A DNA stretch of 64,000 nucleotides from assembly GCA_965200945.1 (NCBI GenBank), contig OZ241749.1, positions 3,224,001 to 3,288,000 on the forward strand, written 5' to 3'. Shown one piece after another: positions 9,614 through 18,007 of this stretch. The position numbers were made by a program, and so were the translations under genes. Within the stretch, counting starts at the first letter, position 1. Each line of letters begins with the position of its first letter. Under the pieces are notes generated by a model that saw only the letters and a list, made by a program, of their open reading frames with translations, was not told the DNA's origin and made no database searches. The stretch comes from JADCRZ01 sp965200945 (GTDB taxonomy: Bacteria; Bacteroidota; Bacteroidia; Chitinophagales; Chitinophagaceae).

Positions 9614-9626
9614 ATGTACATACATA
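9614..9626. promoter_or_regulatory. Candidate operator, copy 2 (sulfatase remnant)
   Basis: This is an exact second copy of ATGTACATACATA, 351 bases from the first and in the same orientation. The flanking bases differ, so only the 13-bp core is shared. Confidence 0.45.
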
Positions 9627-9911
9627 GTGACATATTTTCTTTTTATGGGAGTTCGATAACGACTGTTGAGCGTACACGAGGGGTTTACTTGTTTGATCAC
9701 GCTACCAGGGCGGCTTGAACCCACCCCTTACCCCTCCGGAGTGGGGATTTGAGAGCGCCTGCTCTCTTTTCCAGAACGGCTTTCCAATCCCGGGAAACTT
9801 CTGCATGCCATGCCAACCCCGTCCTTCCTCACTATCAACCCTTTACACTTCCGGCATTCCGGTTGAATCTATATCGGCACAACACACAAACACACAAAAA
9901 GAAAAAATATC

Positions 9912-10400
9912 ATGAAAAAGCTCCTCACCCTCGCCGTTATCCTCCTCGCTGGTTTCACTGCCGCCAACGCCCAGTCTGCTTCCACCGCCAGCCAGACCGT
10001 TACCCTGAACCTCGCCAACGCCATCGACATCTCCATCACCTCTGCCACCGGTACTTCCTTCACCTTCGATGATGTTACCAAGTACGGCAGCGGCCTTACC
10101 AACTCGAACGCCTCCACCTTCCAGGTAAAATCGAACCGCCCCTGGGCTGTAACCGTGAAAGCAGCTGCTGCCAACTTCTCTGGTCCTGCCACTCCAGCTA
10201 CCCAGATGCCTGCTTCCGTACTGGGTGTTAAACTGAACAGCGGTTCTTCTTTCAGTGCACTGTCTACTACTGCCGCATCGCTCACAAGTGGCGCAAGAGG
10301 CACCAACTCTTTCAACGTTGACTACAATGCAACCCCTGGCTACGCTTACGATGCAGGTACTTACACACTCTCTGTAGTTTACACCGCTACCCAGCAATAA
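9912..10400 (+). CDS. Secreted small beta-sandwich protein of unknown function
   Basis: A 162-residue protein with a clear signal peptide (KKLLTLAVILLAGFTAANAQ). The mature part is rich in Ser, Thr, Ala and short beta strands (TVTLNLANAIDISI, WAVTVKAAAANFSG, GTYTLSVVYTATQ) and has no Cys. The arrangement resembles DUF4402/coat-type surface beta-sandwich proteins; I cannot confirm the family. It is monocistronic, with a strong terminator immediately after. Codon use is strongly biased to C-ending codons, which often marks high expression. Confidence 0.85.
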   Translation: MKKLLTLAVILLAGFTAANAQSASTASQTVTLNLANAIDISITSATGTSFTFDDVTKYGSGLTNSNASTFQVKSNRPWAVTVKAAAANFSGPATPATQMPASVLGVKLNSGSSFSALSTTAASLTSGARGTNSFNVDYNATPGYAYDAGTYTLSVVYTATQQ

Positions 10401-10447
10401 TCTTTTCTCTACTAAAGATCTGGCCATCAATAGTAATTTATATTCAC

Positions 10448-10489
10448 GCAGAAAGCCCGCAACTGAAAAGTGCGGGCTTTCTGCTTTTG
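10448..10489 (+). terminator. Rho-independent terminator after the secreted protein gene
   Basis: A perfect 14-bp stem (left arm 10448-10461, right arm 10471-10484, core AAAGCCCGCA) with a 9-base loop is followed by TTTTGT. It lies 48 bases after the stop codon at 10400. Confidence 0.85.
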
Positions 10490-10585
10490 TCTGCACCCTG
10501 ATCTACACAAAATCTCCTTCATTACCATTCAAATACAAATCCCCCTTACCTTTACCGGGTACAACTTTGGTATGGTACAATCTGC

Positions 10586-10954
10586 GTGAAGAACACTGCC
10601 GTCATATTGCTCTGTTTCGTACTCCTCGCTTCTACCTTCGACCAGGTGGTGATTCAGTCTGTCTTCCGGGTCAATCAGGATTATATTGCGCGAACGCTGT
10701 GCGTCAACAAGGAAAAACCGATGCTGCATTGCAACGGGATGTGCTTCATGGCAAGGAAATTAAGGGAGCAGGAAAAACAGGAACAACAGGCTCCCAACCT
10801 CAAAAGGGAAAAGTTCGATGCCGATTTTTCGCTCCTGCTGAAACAGTTTGATCTCACTACTTTCTCCCCGCTGTCGAAACCTCTTTTCTATACGTCAGAC
10901 GATACTATTCTGTCTGCGGCCCTCCGCCCTGTTTTTCACCCGCCCGGTGTTTAA
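10586..10954 (+). CDS. Small exported Cys-containing protein
   Basis: A 122-residue protein with an N-terminal hydrophobic segment (AVILLCFVLLAS) and the conserved-looking stretch DYIARTLCVNKEKPMLHCNGMCFMARKL, in which three Cys are spaced C-x9-C-x3-C. It begins at a GTG; no ATG is available in the right place. It sits 76 bases upstream of a TonB-dependent receptor and in the same direction. Similar small proteins next to TonB receptors are familiar from Bacteroidota genomes, and the Cys spacing suggests metal or haem handling, but the function is not established. Confidence 0.75.
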   Translation: MKNTAVILLCFVLLASTFDQVVIQSVFRVNQDYIARTLCVNKEKPMLHCNGMCFMARKLREQEKQEQQAPNLKREKFDADFSLLLKQFDLTTFSPLSKPLFYTSDDTILSAALRPVFHPPGV

Positions 10955-11030
10955 AGCTGTTACCCGCTTCTTTACAAAACACCTTTCCCGTACGTGAAGG
11001 TGATTGTTTCATGCTTTAAATTAACCAGCT

Positions 11031-13313
11031 ATGCTGAAGCCTTTCTGGCTCACCGGGCTGCTGTGTATGACTTACGCTGTCATGCACGCACAGCCTTCTT
11101 TCAAAACGGTGATCGACGCCTCCACCAACCAGCCCGTGCAGGGGGTCGTTATCTCCGGTTCCGCTCACAAAACCATTGGCCTTACCGACCGGAACGGCCA
11201 CTTTTTTCTGTCGGCGGACCTTTCCACCGACAGCCTGATCTTTACTTCTGCCGGATATAAACCGCTTCGACTGCCCTTGTCCGGAGCCGGTTCTTTTATC
11301 CGCCTCCAGCCGGCCTTTGCCAGCCTGAACGAGATCATCGTTTCAGGCAGCCGCGATGCGCAACGACGCGCCGACGTTCCGGTGGCCGTGAACGTGATAT
11401 CGAAAGCCACCATCAACGAAACGAAGGCCACCCGGCTCGACCAGCTCGTCAACAAGGTGCCGGGCGTGTTCATGGTAGACCTGGGAAACGAACAGCACGA
11501 AATGGCCGTTCGCCAGCCCCTGAGCACCAGCAACCTCTTTCTTTATCTCGAAGATGGCATCCCGATCAGAACGGTCGGTGATTTCAACCACAACGCGCTC
11601 ATCGAGATCAACCAGGCTTCCCTCGAACGCGTCGAGGTCATCAAAGGACCGGCCTCCTCCCTCTACGGCAGCGAAGCCGTAGGCGGCGCGATGAATTTCA
11701 TTACGCAGTCGCCCTCTCCTTTCCTGTCGGGGAAAGTGCAGGCGGAAATGGGCAGCCGTGGCTATAAACGCACCGATGTCAGCATCAGCAACACCTTCAA
11801 CAAACTCGGACTCTATGCAGGCGGCTATTTTGCAGATCAGCACCAGCCGGCCGATCAGCACAACGATTTCCGGAAGGGCGCCTTCACGCTGCGTGCAGAT
11901 TATGCTTTTAACGACAAGCTGAAGCTGACGGCCGTGGCCGACCGCATTGCATACCAGACGGACCAGAAAGGCGGTCTCGACAGCGCCCATTTTTACAGCA
12001 AAGACTACAGCAGCTTCTACCGGTTCACCTACCGCAAAGTAGACGCCGTGCGGGTAAGAGCCACGCTGGCAAAAGACTGGAACGACCGCAACAAAACAAG
12101 CATCACCCTGTTCTACCGGCACTCCACCATCGGACAGAATCCCTTCTACTCGGTCAGCAATGTGACGGGCAACCCGCTGAAAGCAAAAGGCCAGATCAAT
12201 GAAGATGCCTTCCGGAGCTGGGGCGCCGTGATACAGCATACCACCCGCCTCCCCGCCCTGCGTGCCCGCCTGATCACCGGCGCAAGCCTCGATCTGAGTC
12301 CGGCCACATACGAGGCCCGCTTTATCGATATCGACCGCGACCGGCAGGGCGTGTATTATGGCTACACGCAGCGCGACAGCTCGCTTACCAGCTACCGGGT
12401 GGGGTTGCTGAACACCGCCGTGTACACCCAGCTTGAATTTAAACCGGCTGAAAAGCTCAAAGTGGTGGCGGCTGCCCGCTACGACCGGCTCGGGTACCGG
12501 TTCAACAATCACCTTGCACCCGGGGCCTTCACCGGTGCGCCGGATGCACGCGATCATTTCGACCATCTTACCCCAAGGCTCGGCCTCACCTATGATTTTG
12601 GCAGGAACAAAGGCGCCTATCTCAATTACAGCGTCGGCTTTGCACCGCCAAACATTTCCGACCTGTACACCGGTGTGAAAGTTCCGGTGCTGAAAGCCGC
12701 TTCCTACAACAACTATGAAGCAGGAGGATAGGTGTCGTTCGCAGCCACCAAAGGATATGCGGAAGTGTCGGTATACAAAATGGACGGGAACGGAGAGATT
12801 GTGAGCGTACGGCTTGCCGATGGATCATACGAGAACCAGAACACGGGTAGAACAAGCCACAAAGGCATCGAAGCCAACATCAGATATGCACCGGTGGAGG
12901 AGCTGACCGTACGCCTTTCGGCTTCGTATGCAGTGCACCGTTATATCGACTACGTTCAGCAGGGAAAAGACTTTTCAGGCAACCGGATGGCCCAGGCGCC
13001 AAACTGGATCGGCAACGGCGAGATCACTTACAAGCCGCATTTCCTGAAAGGCTTCCGCATTGCGGCAGAGATGCAGGGCATGAGCAGCTACTACACCGAT
13101 CCGCAGAATTCGGCTGTATACAAAGGGTTCCTGATGTACAATATGAGGGCCGGATACGCTTTCGGCAAAATGGAGCTGTGGGTCAACTGCATCAACCTGA
13201 CAGACAAGGTCTTTGCTACCACGGTCGAAAAGAACGCGTACGGAACTTCCTACCGGCCGGGTCAGCTTCGCTCCATCAACGCAGGACTGGCCTACAATTT
13301 TTCCAGCAAATAA
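11031..13313 (+). pseudogene. TonB-dependent receptor interrupted by one in-frame TAG
   Basis: The first 566 codons encode a signal peptide, a carboxypeptidase-like beta domain (residues 20-85), the plug (LNEIIVSGSRDAQRRADVP to VEVIKGPASSLYGSEAVGG) and most of the barrel. A TAG at 12729-12731 stops the frame after NNYEAGG. The same frame then continues without a gap as VSFAATKGYAEVSVYKMDG and ends 193 codons later in the typical barrel terminus LAYNFSSK. The two parts make one normal receptor of about 760 codons. A single G-to-A change in a TGG (Trp) codon explains the break, since GGW at this turn is common. It may be a real nonsense mutation, a sequencing error or strain polymorphism. Without the last strands the barrel cannot close. 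Confidence 0.88.
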
Positions 13314-13356
13314 TTTTCTACGCATGCAGTATCCGACTGCCTAATGTAAACACAGT

Positions 13357-14580
13357 ATGAAAACTTTATTTTTTTCCGCCCTGTTCTCCTTCTTTATGCT
13401 GGCAGCCTGTCATTCGCCGGAAAAAGGCGCAACCGCCAACGCATACCGGGCATCGCTGATCGATACCGCCGGCGGCTCCTGTCCTTATCTTACAAAAGAT
13501 GACCAGGGCAACATCGTGCTGAGCTGGATACGGCAAAGAACAAAGGACACGCCTGTTTTCTGTTACGCGGTGTCCCTTGATCAGGGAGCCACTTTCAGCG
13601 CTGCCACCGAGATACCCGGCAGCGGCAATGTGCAGCCGCACGGCGAGAATGCCCCGAAGATCCTTTTTAAACCTTCCGGCGAAATGATCGCCGCCTGGGG
13701 AGTGGCCAACCCGAACCCCAAGAACAAATATTCCGGGCTGGTCTTTTACAGCCAGTCGTTCAACAGGGGCCGCACCTGGAGCAGGCCCCGGCCGCTTACC
13801 GGCGACACGGCAAGCTTCGACCAGCGCTATTTCGACATGGCGCTGCTGCCCGGCGGCGAGGCCGGCATCGTGTGGCTCGACAACCGCCGAAAAGGCGGTG
13901 GGGAAGGATCGGGCCTGTACTACGCCGTAACGCAGGGCAGGGATGGATTTCAGGCGGAGAAACAGATCAGCGGCCCCTGCTGCCAGTGCTGCCGAACCGA
14001 CCTGTTCATTGATGCAGCAAAGAATATACACGTGCTGTACCGCGCCATCATAGAAGATACCATTCGCGATATGGTACACATCGTATCCACCAACGGCGGA
14101 CGTTCTTTCTCGGCACCGGAACGCATCAGCAAAGACAACTGGGTGATCAGCGGCTGTCCGCACACCGGCCCGGCCATGACCGAAAACCGGGAAGGGCTTC
14201 ATTTTGCCTGGTTCACGGGCGGGGCAGGCGCGGGCATCTATTACAACAACCTCGCAAACGGGCGTCATACGTTCACCCCCCGCGATACCGTAAGCGGCAG
14301 AACAGCCATGCACTGCCAGATCGCGGCGCTGCCCAACGACGATCTCCTGATTGTATGGAACGAAAGTTTCTCAGACGGAAAGCAGCTCAGCAGCCGGATC
14401 GGCCTGGAAGAGCGGACCGCATCCGGCACCAGGAAATGGAAAGAATACATCACCGCCCCCGACAGCCAGTCTTCGTTCCCGGTGCTTTGTGCGCTGGGCA
14501 CAGGCAGGGCGCTCGTGGCCTATACGGAAAGCATCCACGACCGCGAGCAGGTTTCTTTCCGGCAGGTCATGCTGCAATGA
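13357..14580 (+). CDS. Sialidase-fold (Asp-box) lipoprotein with CCQCC motif
   Basis: A 407-residue lipoprotein: the signal sequence ends in the lipobox LAAC (Cys18). Asp-box-like repeats SLDQGATF, SFNRGRTW and STNGGRSF indicate a six-bladed sialidase-type propeller. The catalytic Arg triad of true sialidases cannot be confirmed by eye. Residues 208-212 read CCQCC, and ISGCPHTG follows later, so a metal-binding role is plausible. It starts 43 bases after the TonB receptor and the small Cys protein lies upstream, so the three probably work together at the outer membrane. It is often annotated as exo-alpha-sialidase, but I would not infer sialic acid release here. Confidence 0.75.
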   Translation: MKTLFFSALFSFFMLAACHSPEKGATANAYRASLIDTAGGSCPYLTKDDQGNIVLSWIRQRTKDTPVFCYAVSLDQGATFSAATEIPGSGNVQPHGENAPKILFKPSGEMIAAWGVANPNPKNKYSGLVFYSQSFNRGRTWSRPRPLTGDTASFDQRYFDMALLPGGEAGIVWLDNRRKGGGEGSGLYYAVTQGRDGFQAEKQISGPCCQCCRTDLFIDAAKNIHVLYRAIIEDTIRDMVHIVSTNGGRSFSAPERISKDNWVISGCPHTGPAMTENREGLHFAWFTGGAGAGIYYNNLANGRHTFTPRDTVSGRTAMHCQIAALPNDDLLIVWNESFSDGKQLSSRIGLEERTASGTRKWKEYITAPDSQSSFPVLCALGTGRALVAYTESIHDREQVSFRQVMLQ

Positions 14581-14648
14581 AACAGGCGGCCGGGCCCTTC
14601 TGGTGGCGTGGTTTTTTAATAGATTGCTGACACATCAACTCCATCTGC

Positions 14649-15422
14649 ATGAAAATAGCCACCTATAATATCAACGGCATCGGGGCCCGCTTACCCGTGC
14701 TCCTGCGCTGGCTGCAGGAATCGGCGCCCGACGTCGCCTGCCTGCAGGAACTGAAAGCGCCCCAGGAAAAGTTTCCGGAAGAAGCGATCCGGGAGGCCGG
14801 CTACGACGCCATCTGGCACGGGCAAAAAAGCTGGAACGGCGTGGCCATCCTCACGCGTAACCTCGACGTAAAAGAGGTCCGGCGGGAGCTCCCCGGTGAT
14901 GCGGAGGATACCCATAGCCGTTACCTGGAAGCCGAGATCAATGGCATCGTAGTGGCATGCCTTTACCTGCCCAACGGCAATCCCGCTCCGGGGCCCAAGT
15001 TCGACTACAAGCTTGCGTGGATGAAACGCTTTACAAAGCATACAGCGTCACTGCTGGCCGATGGCAAGCCGGTGGTGCTGACGGGCGACTACAACGTGAT
15101 CCCATCCGGACAGGATGCCTACAAACCCGAACGGTGGGTGGAAGACGCGCTGTTCCGCCCGGAGACCCGCGCGGCTTTCGCGGAGATCATGGAACAGGGA
15201 TGGACGGATGCCCTCCGCAAGCTCCATCCAAAAGAAACCGTCTACACGTACTGGGATTATTTCCGCAACGCCTTCGGCCGCGATGCCGGTATCCGCATCG
15301 ATCATTTTCTGGTCAGTCCTACCCTCGACAGCCGCCTCAAAGCCGCCGGCGTCGATCGCCACGTGCGTGGCTGGGAAAAAAGCAGCGACCATGCCCCGGT
15401 ATGGATCGAGCTGAAAAAATAG
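14649..15422 (+). CDS. xth: Exodeoxyribonuclease III
   Basis: A 257-residue enzyme of the ExoIII/AP endonuclease family, acting on abasic sites in DNA repair. Family motifs are evident: TYNINGI at the N-terminus, CLQELKAP with the metal-binding Glu, YLPNGNP, the LTGDYNVIP active-site loop, and IDHFLVS and SSDHAPVWIEL at the C-terminus. Length and order are normal. It stands alone, 68 bases after the sialidase-fold gene. Confidence 0.95.
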   Translation: MKIATYNINGIGARLPVLLRWLQESAPDVACLQELKAPQEKFPEEAIREAGYDAIWHGQKSWNGVAILTRNLDVKEVRRELPGDAEDTHSRYLEAEINGIVVACLYLPNGNPAPGPKFDYKLAWMKRFTKHTASLLADGKPVVLTGDYNVIPSGQDAYKPERWVEDALFRPETRAAFAEIMEQGWTDALRKLHPKETVYTYWDYFRNAFGRDAGIRIDHFLVSPTLDSRLKAAGVDRHVRGWEKSSDHAPVWIELKK

Positions 15423-15768
15423 CGGAAGGGAGTATTCCGGGATCCATGAATGACTACGCTTCTTCCCCCAGCCTCCCGGCGTATGACCAGATTAATTTTT
15501 GTGGGCCGCACTCAGAAATGATGCGCGTGTTCGTACCCCGGCAAGCGATTTCAGATGACCGAACAAGGTAGTACCGAAGAGCGCCCCGAACCTGTTTTCA
15601 AGTTGAACTTGTTGAGCAGGAAGGAGCGTGCCACGGTTGTGACTGCCGGGCGACCCAGCAAGCGGATGGGACAGTCTTTTGAACCGGGCCTGCACCCACA
15701 ACCCTTTCCACATCTCCGCAACGACAAAGAATTGGTCCATATTTTCTCCGTAACTTCCCTTTACACCT
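15423..15768. other. Intergenic region, nothing recognised
   Basis: This 346-base stretch between xth and the ATPase contains only weak overlapping frames without family features. I see no convincing hairpin, repeat or promoter. Confidence 0.4.
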
Positions 15769-16560
15769 ATGCCTTTTATCCAGTCATTCTCCATAGAAAC
15801 GACCAAGCTGCAGCCGTTTCCGTTCAACATACCGGCGGTCAGGTTTGCGCGGGAAGTGGCGGTGGATAAGAGACTCACCATTTTCGTAGGCGACAACGGC
15901 TCCGGTAAGTCTTCGCTGCTAGAAAGCATTGCCTATGCGGTGAACCTGCCGCTGATCGGCGGCTTTATCGAGCGTACGCCGGGTTTTGAAGCCGCCCGCC
16001 TGCTGAAGCCTTATCTCAAGATCGCATGGACAAGAAAAATTAACAAGGGCTTCTTTTTCCGGGCGGAAGATTTCAGCGATTTTATCAACGCGGTGGAAAA
16101 AGAGAATGGAAAGATAGACCGCCACCTCGGCAGCCTGCAAGGCGAAGTTGATGAGGCCATCATCGCGCAGATGCGGGAAAGCATGAACTATACCCTTTTT
16201 GAAACCCGCCGCACGTATGGAGACGACATGCAGGCCTATTCGCACGGAGAAGCCTACCTGAAAATTCTGCAGACCCGTATACAAGACAAAGGCATCTATC
16301 TGCTCGATGAGCCGGAAGCGGCGCTCTCGCCCCTGAAGCAGTTGTCGCTTATTGCATTTATCCTCGACACACTCAAAACCGGCTCTGCGCAGTTTATCAT
16401 GGCCACGCATTCTCCCATCCTGATGGGCATCCCGGGCGCGTTGCTGTACGAGATACAGGAAGATGGCATGCAGCCGGTAGCCTTCCGGGAAACCGACCAC
16501 TACCGCATCACCAAAACCTTTCTCGACAACCCCGAGCACTATCTCCGTCACCTGCAGTAG
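15769..16560 (+). CDS. AAA family ATPase (ABC-like, stand-alone)
   Basis: A 263-residue soluble ATPase. Walker A is GDNGSGKS near residue 41, the signature-like YSHGEAYLKIL lies in the middle, and Walker B is IYLLDEPEAALS, followed by the switch His in MATHSP. This is the compact predicted-ATPase type related to RecF/SMC heads (AAA_21/AAA_23), not a transporter subunit: no permease is near. The cellular role is unknown. It carries no fused nuclease domain and has no partner gene, so a defence role is not supported. Confidence 0.88.
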   Translation: MPFIQSFSIETTKLQPFPFNIPAVRFAREVAVDKRLTIFVGDNGSGKSSLLESIAYAVNLPLIGGFIERTPGFEAARLLKPYLKIAWTRKINKGFFFRAEDFSDFINAVEKENGKIDRHLGSLQGEVDEAIIAQMRESMNYTLFETRRTYGDDMQAYSHGEAYLKILQTRIQDKGIYLLDEPEAALSPLKQLSLIAFILDTLKTGSAQFIMATHSPILMGIPGALLYEIQEDGMQPVAFRETDHYRITKTFLDNPEHYLRHLQ

Positions 16561-16703
16561 GCATCCTGTTCACGCAACGATGGATAGAGCCGCTAAACCG
16601 GCAACGATTGCGTACTTATCCCAACCTCAATCTCCTTCAGGTAAAAAAGATTGGATATATTCGGGTGCCTGCTTCCAAACGTTCAACAAATCTCTGCCGC
16701 TGT

Positions 16704-18005
16704 ATGAAAAAAGATTCCGTACGAAACGCTTTTCTCCTGGCTGCTGCGCTGCTTTTCTCTGCGGCTGCCTTCAGCCAGAAAGAGAACCTCGCAAAAACTT
16801 CCGCCGGCTTCCCGGTGAACTATGAAGAAGATTCGGTCGGCACCTACACCCTGCCCGACCCTTTCACCCTCCGCAACGGCAACCCTGTTACCACCGCAAA
16901 AGAATGGACCGAAAAACGAAGACCGGAGATCGTGCAGCTCTTTGAAGAAAACCAGTTCGGCAACATGCCCCCGCGGCCGCGCGACCTGCACTTCTCGGTC
17001 TTTGATAAAGGCACACCGGCCTTTGGCGGCAAGGCCCTGCGCAAACAGGTGACCGTCTATTTTACAAACGATACTTCCAATCACAAAATGGACCTGCTGA
17101 TCTACCTGCCTGCAAACGGGAAAGGTCCGGCGCCGCTGCTGCTGATGATCAACTTCTCCGCAAACGCGTCTGCAGTGGATGATCCGGGTGTGAAGCCTGG
17201 TTTTGTATGGACGAAAGAAGGCCAGAAGATACCTGCCGCCCAGTCGCGCGGGTTTGGAAAAATAGATGTGGAAAGTTTTGTCAGCCAGGGCATCGGCATT
17301 GCCACGGTTTACTACGGTGATATAGAACCGGATACCAAGACGGGTTTTCCCTACGGGATAAGGAGCGTGTATGCGAAACCCGGCCAGACGGGTCCTGCCG
17401 CGCATGAGTGGGGCGCCATCTCGGCATGGGCCTGGGGACTGAGCCGGGCGATGGACTACTTCGAGACCGACAAGCAGGTAGATGCCAAACGGATCGCCCT
17501 GCAGGGCACGTCGCGGCTGGGCAAAACCGTGCTCTGGACAGGCGCCCATGATACGCGCTTCAAACTGGTGATCGCCAGCTGCTCAGGGGAAGGCGGGGCC
17601 GCCATCAGCCGGCGTGATTACGGCGAGAACATTAAACACATGACAGATACCTCGCGCTACTTCTACCAGTTTGCCCCGCAATGGCATGCGTACGCCGGTG
17701 ATTTCAATGCATCTCCCGTCGATGCACACCTGCTGGTGGCGCTCATGGCACCGCGCCCGCTGCTCCTGCAGACGGGCGACACCGATTACTGGTCGGATCC
17801 CAAAGGGGAATTCCTTGCTGCCATCGCTGCCGCGCTGGTGTTCAAACTGCTCGGCAAAACAGCACCCGGCACAGACAAGTGGCCTGCTGCGGGCGACACT
17901 TCGCTGCTGAACGGCACGCTTGGCTACTACATGCACGCCGGCGGGCATGGAACGGTACCGTCCGACTGGCCGCTGTTCATCGAATACCTCAAAAAGAACC
18001 TTTGA
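16704..18005 (+). CDS. CE15 glucuronoyl esterase-like hydrolase, exported
   Basis: A 433-residue alpha/beta hydrolase with a signal peptide (AFLLAAALLFSAAAFSQ). The nucleophile motif is GTSRLGK with Ser near residue 270, and the catalytic His is in HAGGHGTVPSDW near 415. This matches the CE15 pattern GCSRxGK except that the Cys is Thr, so the disulfide of the fungal enzymes is absent. CE15 enzymes cleave esters of (4-O-methyl)glucuronic acid linking hemicellulose to lignin. The following two GH28 genes suggest action on uronic-acid-containing polysaccharide. The start was chosen at the Met directly before the signal peptide. It is the first gene of a four-gene operon, and the next gene starts 2 bases after its stop. 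Confidence 0.85.
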   Translation: MKKDSVRNAFLLAAALLFSAAAFSQKENLAKTSAGFPVNYEEDSVGTYTLPDPFTLRNGNPVTTAKEWTEKRRPEIVQLFEENQFGNMPPRPRDLHFSVFDKGTPAFGGKALRKQVTVYFTNDTSNHKMDLLIYLPANGKGPAPLLLMINFSANASAVDDPGVKPGFVWTKEGQKIPAAQSRGFGKIDVESFVSQGIGIATVYYGDIEPDTKTGFPYGIRSVYAKPGQTGPAAHEWGAISAWAWGLSRAMDYFETDKQVDAKRIALQGTSRLGKTVLWTGAHDTRFKLVIASCSGEGGAAISRRDYGENIKHMTDTSRYFYQFAPQWHAYAGDFNASPVDAHLLVALMAPRPLLLQTGDTDYWSDPKGEFLAAIAAALVFKLLGKTAPGTDKWPAAGDTSLLNGTLGYYMHAGGHGTVPSDWPLFIEYLKKNL

Positions 18006-18007
18006 CA

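Larger units (their letters stand above)
9289..9633 (-). pseudogene. Sulfatase remnant, N-terminal fragment only
   Basis: The reading frame encodes a signal peptide (LLYIICLLLLFFQTAVAQ), then KPNIIFTMSDDHAYQAVSAYG and TPNIDRIGREGAVML, which is the start of a type I sulfatase including the first metal-binding Asp pair. After about 70 recognisable residues it runs into unrelated sequence (DFTWGRKSGHEQ) and stops. The C/S-x-P-x-R nucleophile motif and the remaining roughly 400 residues are missing, so no sulfatase activity is possible. It sits between its own promoter-like element and the mannoside operon and reads in the same direction, so it may once have been the first gene of that operon. 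Confidence 0.7.

Noticed and set aside
12732..13313. Second part of the TonB receptor as an independent gene
   Set aside because: It begins with the codon after the TAG, in the same frame, and encodes only the last barrel strands; it is the rest of the same receptor.
15555..15869. 104-codon frame upstream of the AAA ATPase
   Set aside because: Overlaps the ATPase start in another frame and has no protein-like pattern.
15769..16560. The lone AAA ATPase as part of a defence system
   Set aside because: It has no adjacent nuclease, effector or toxin gene, so its context gives no support.
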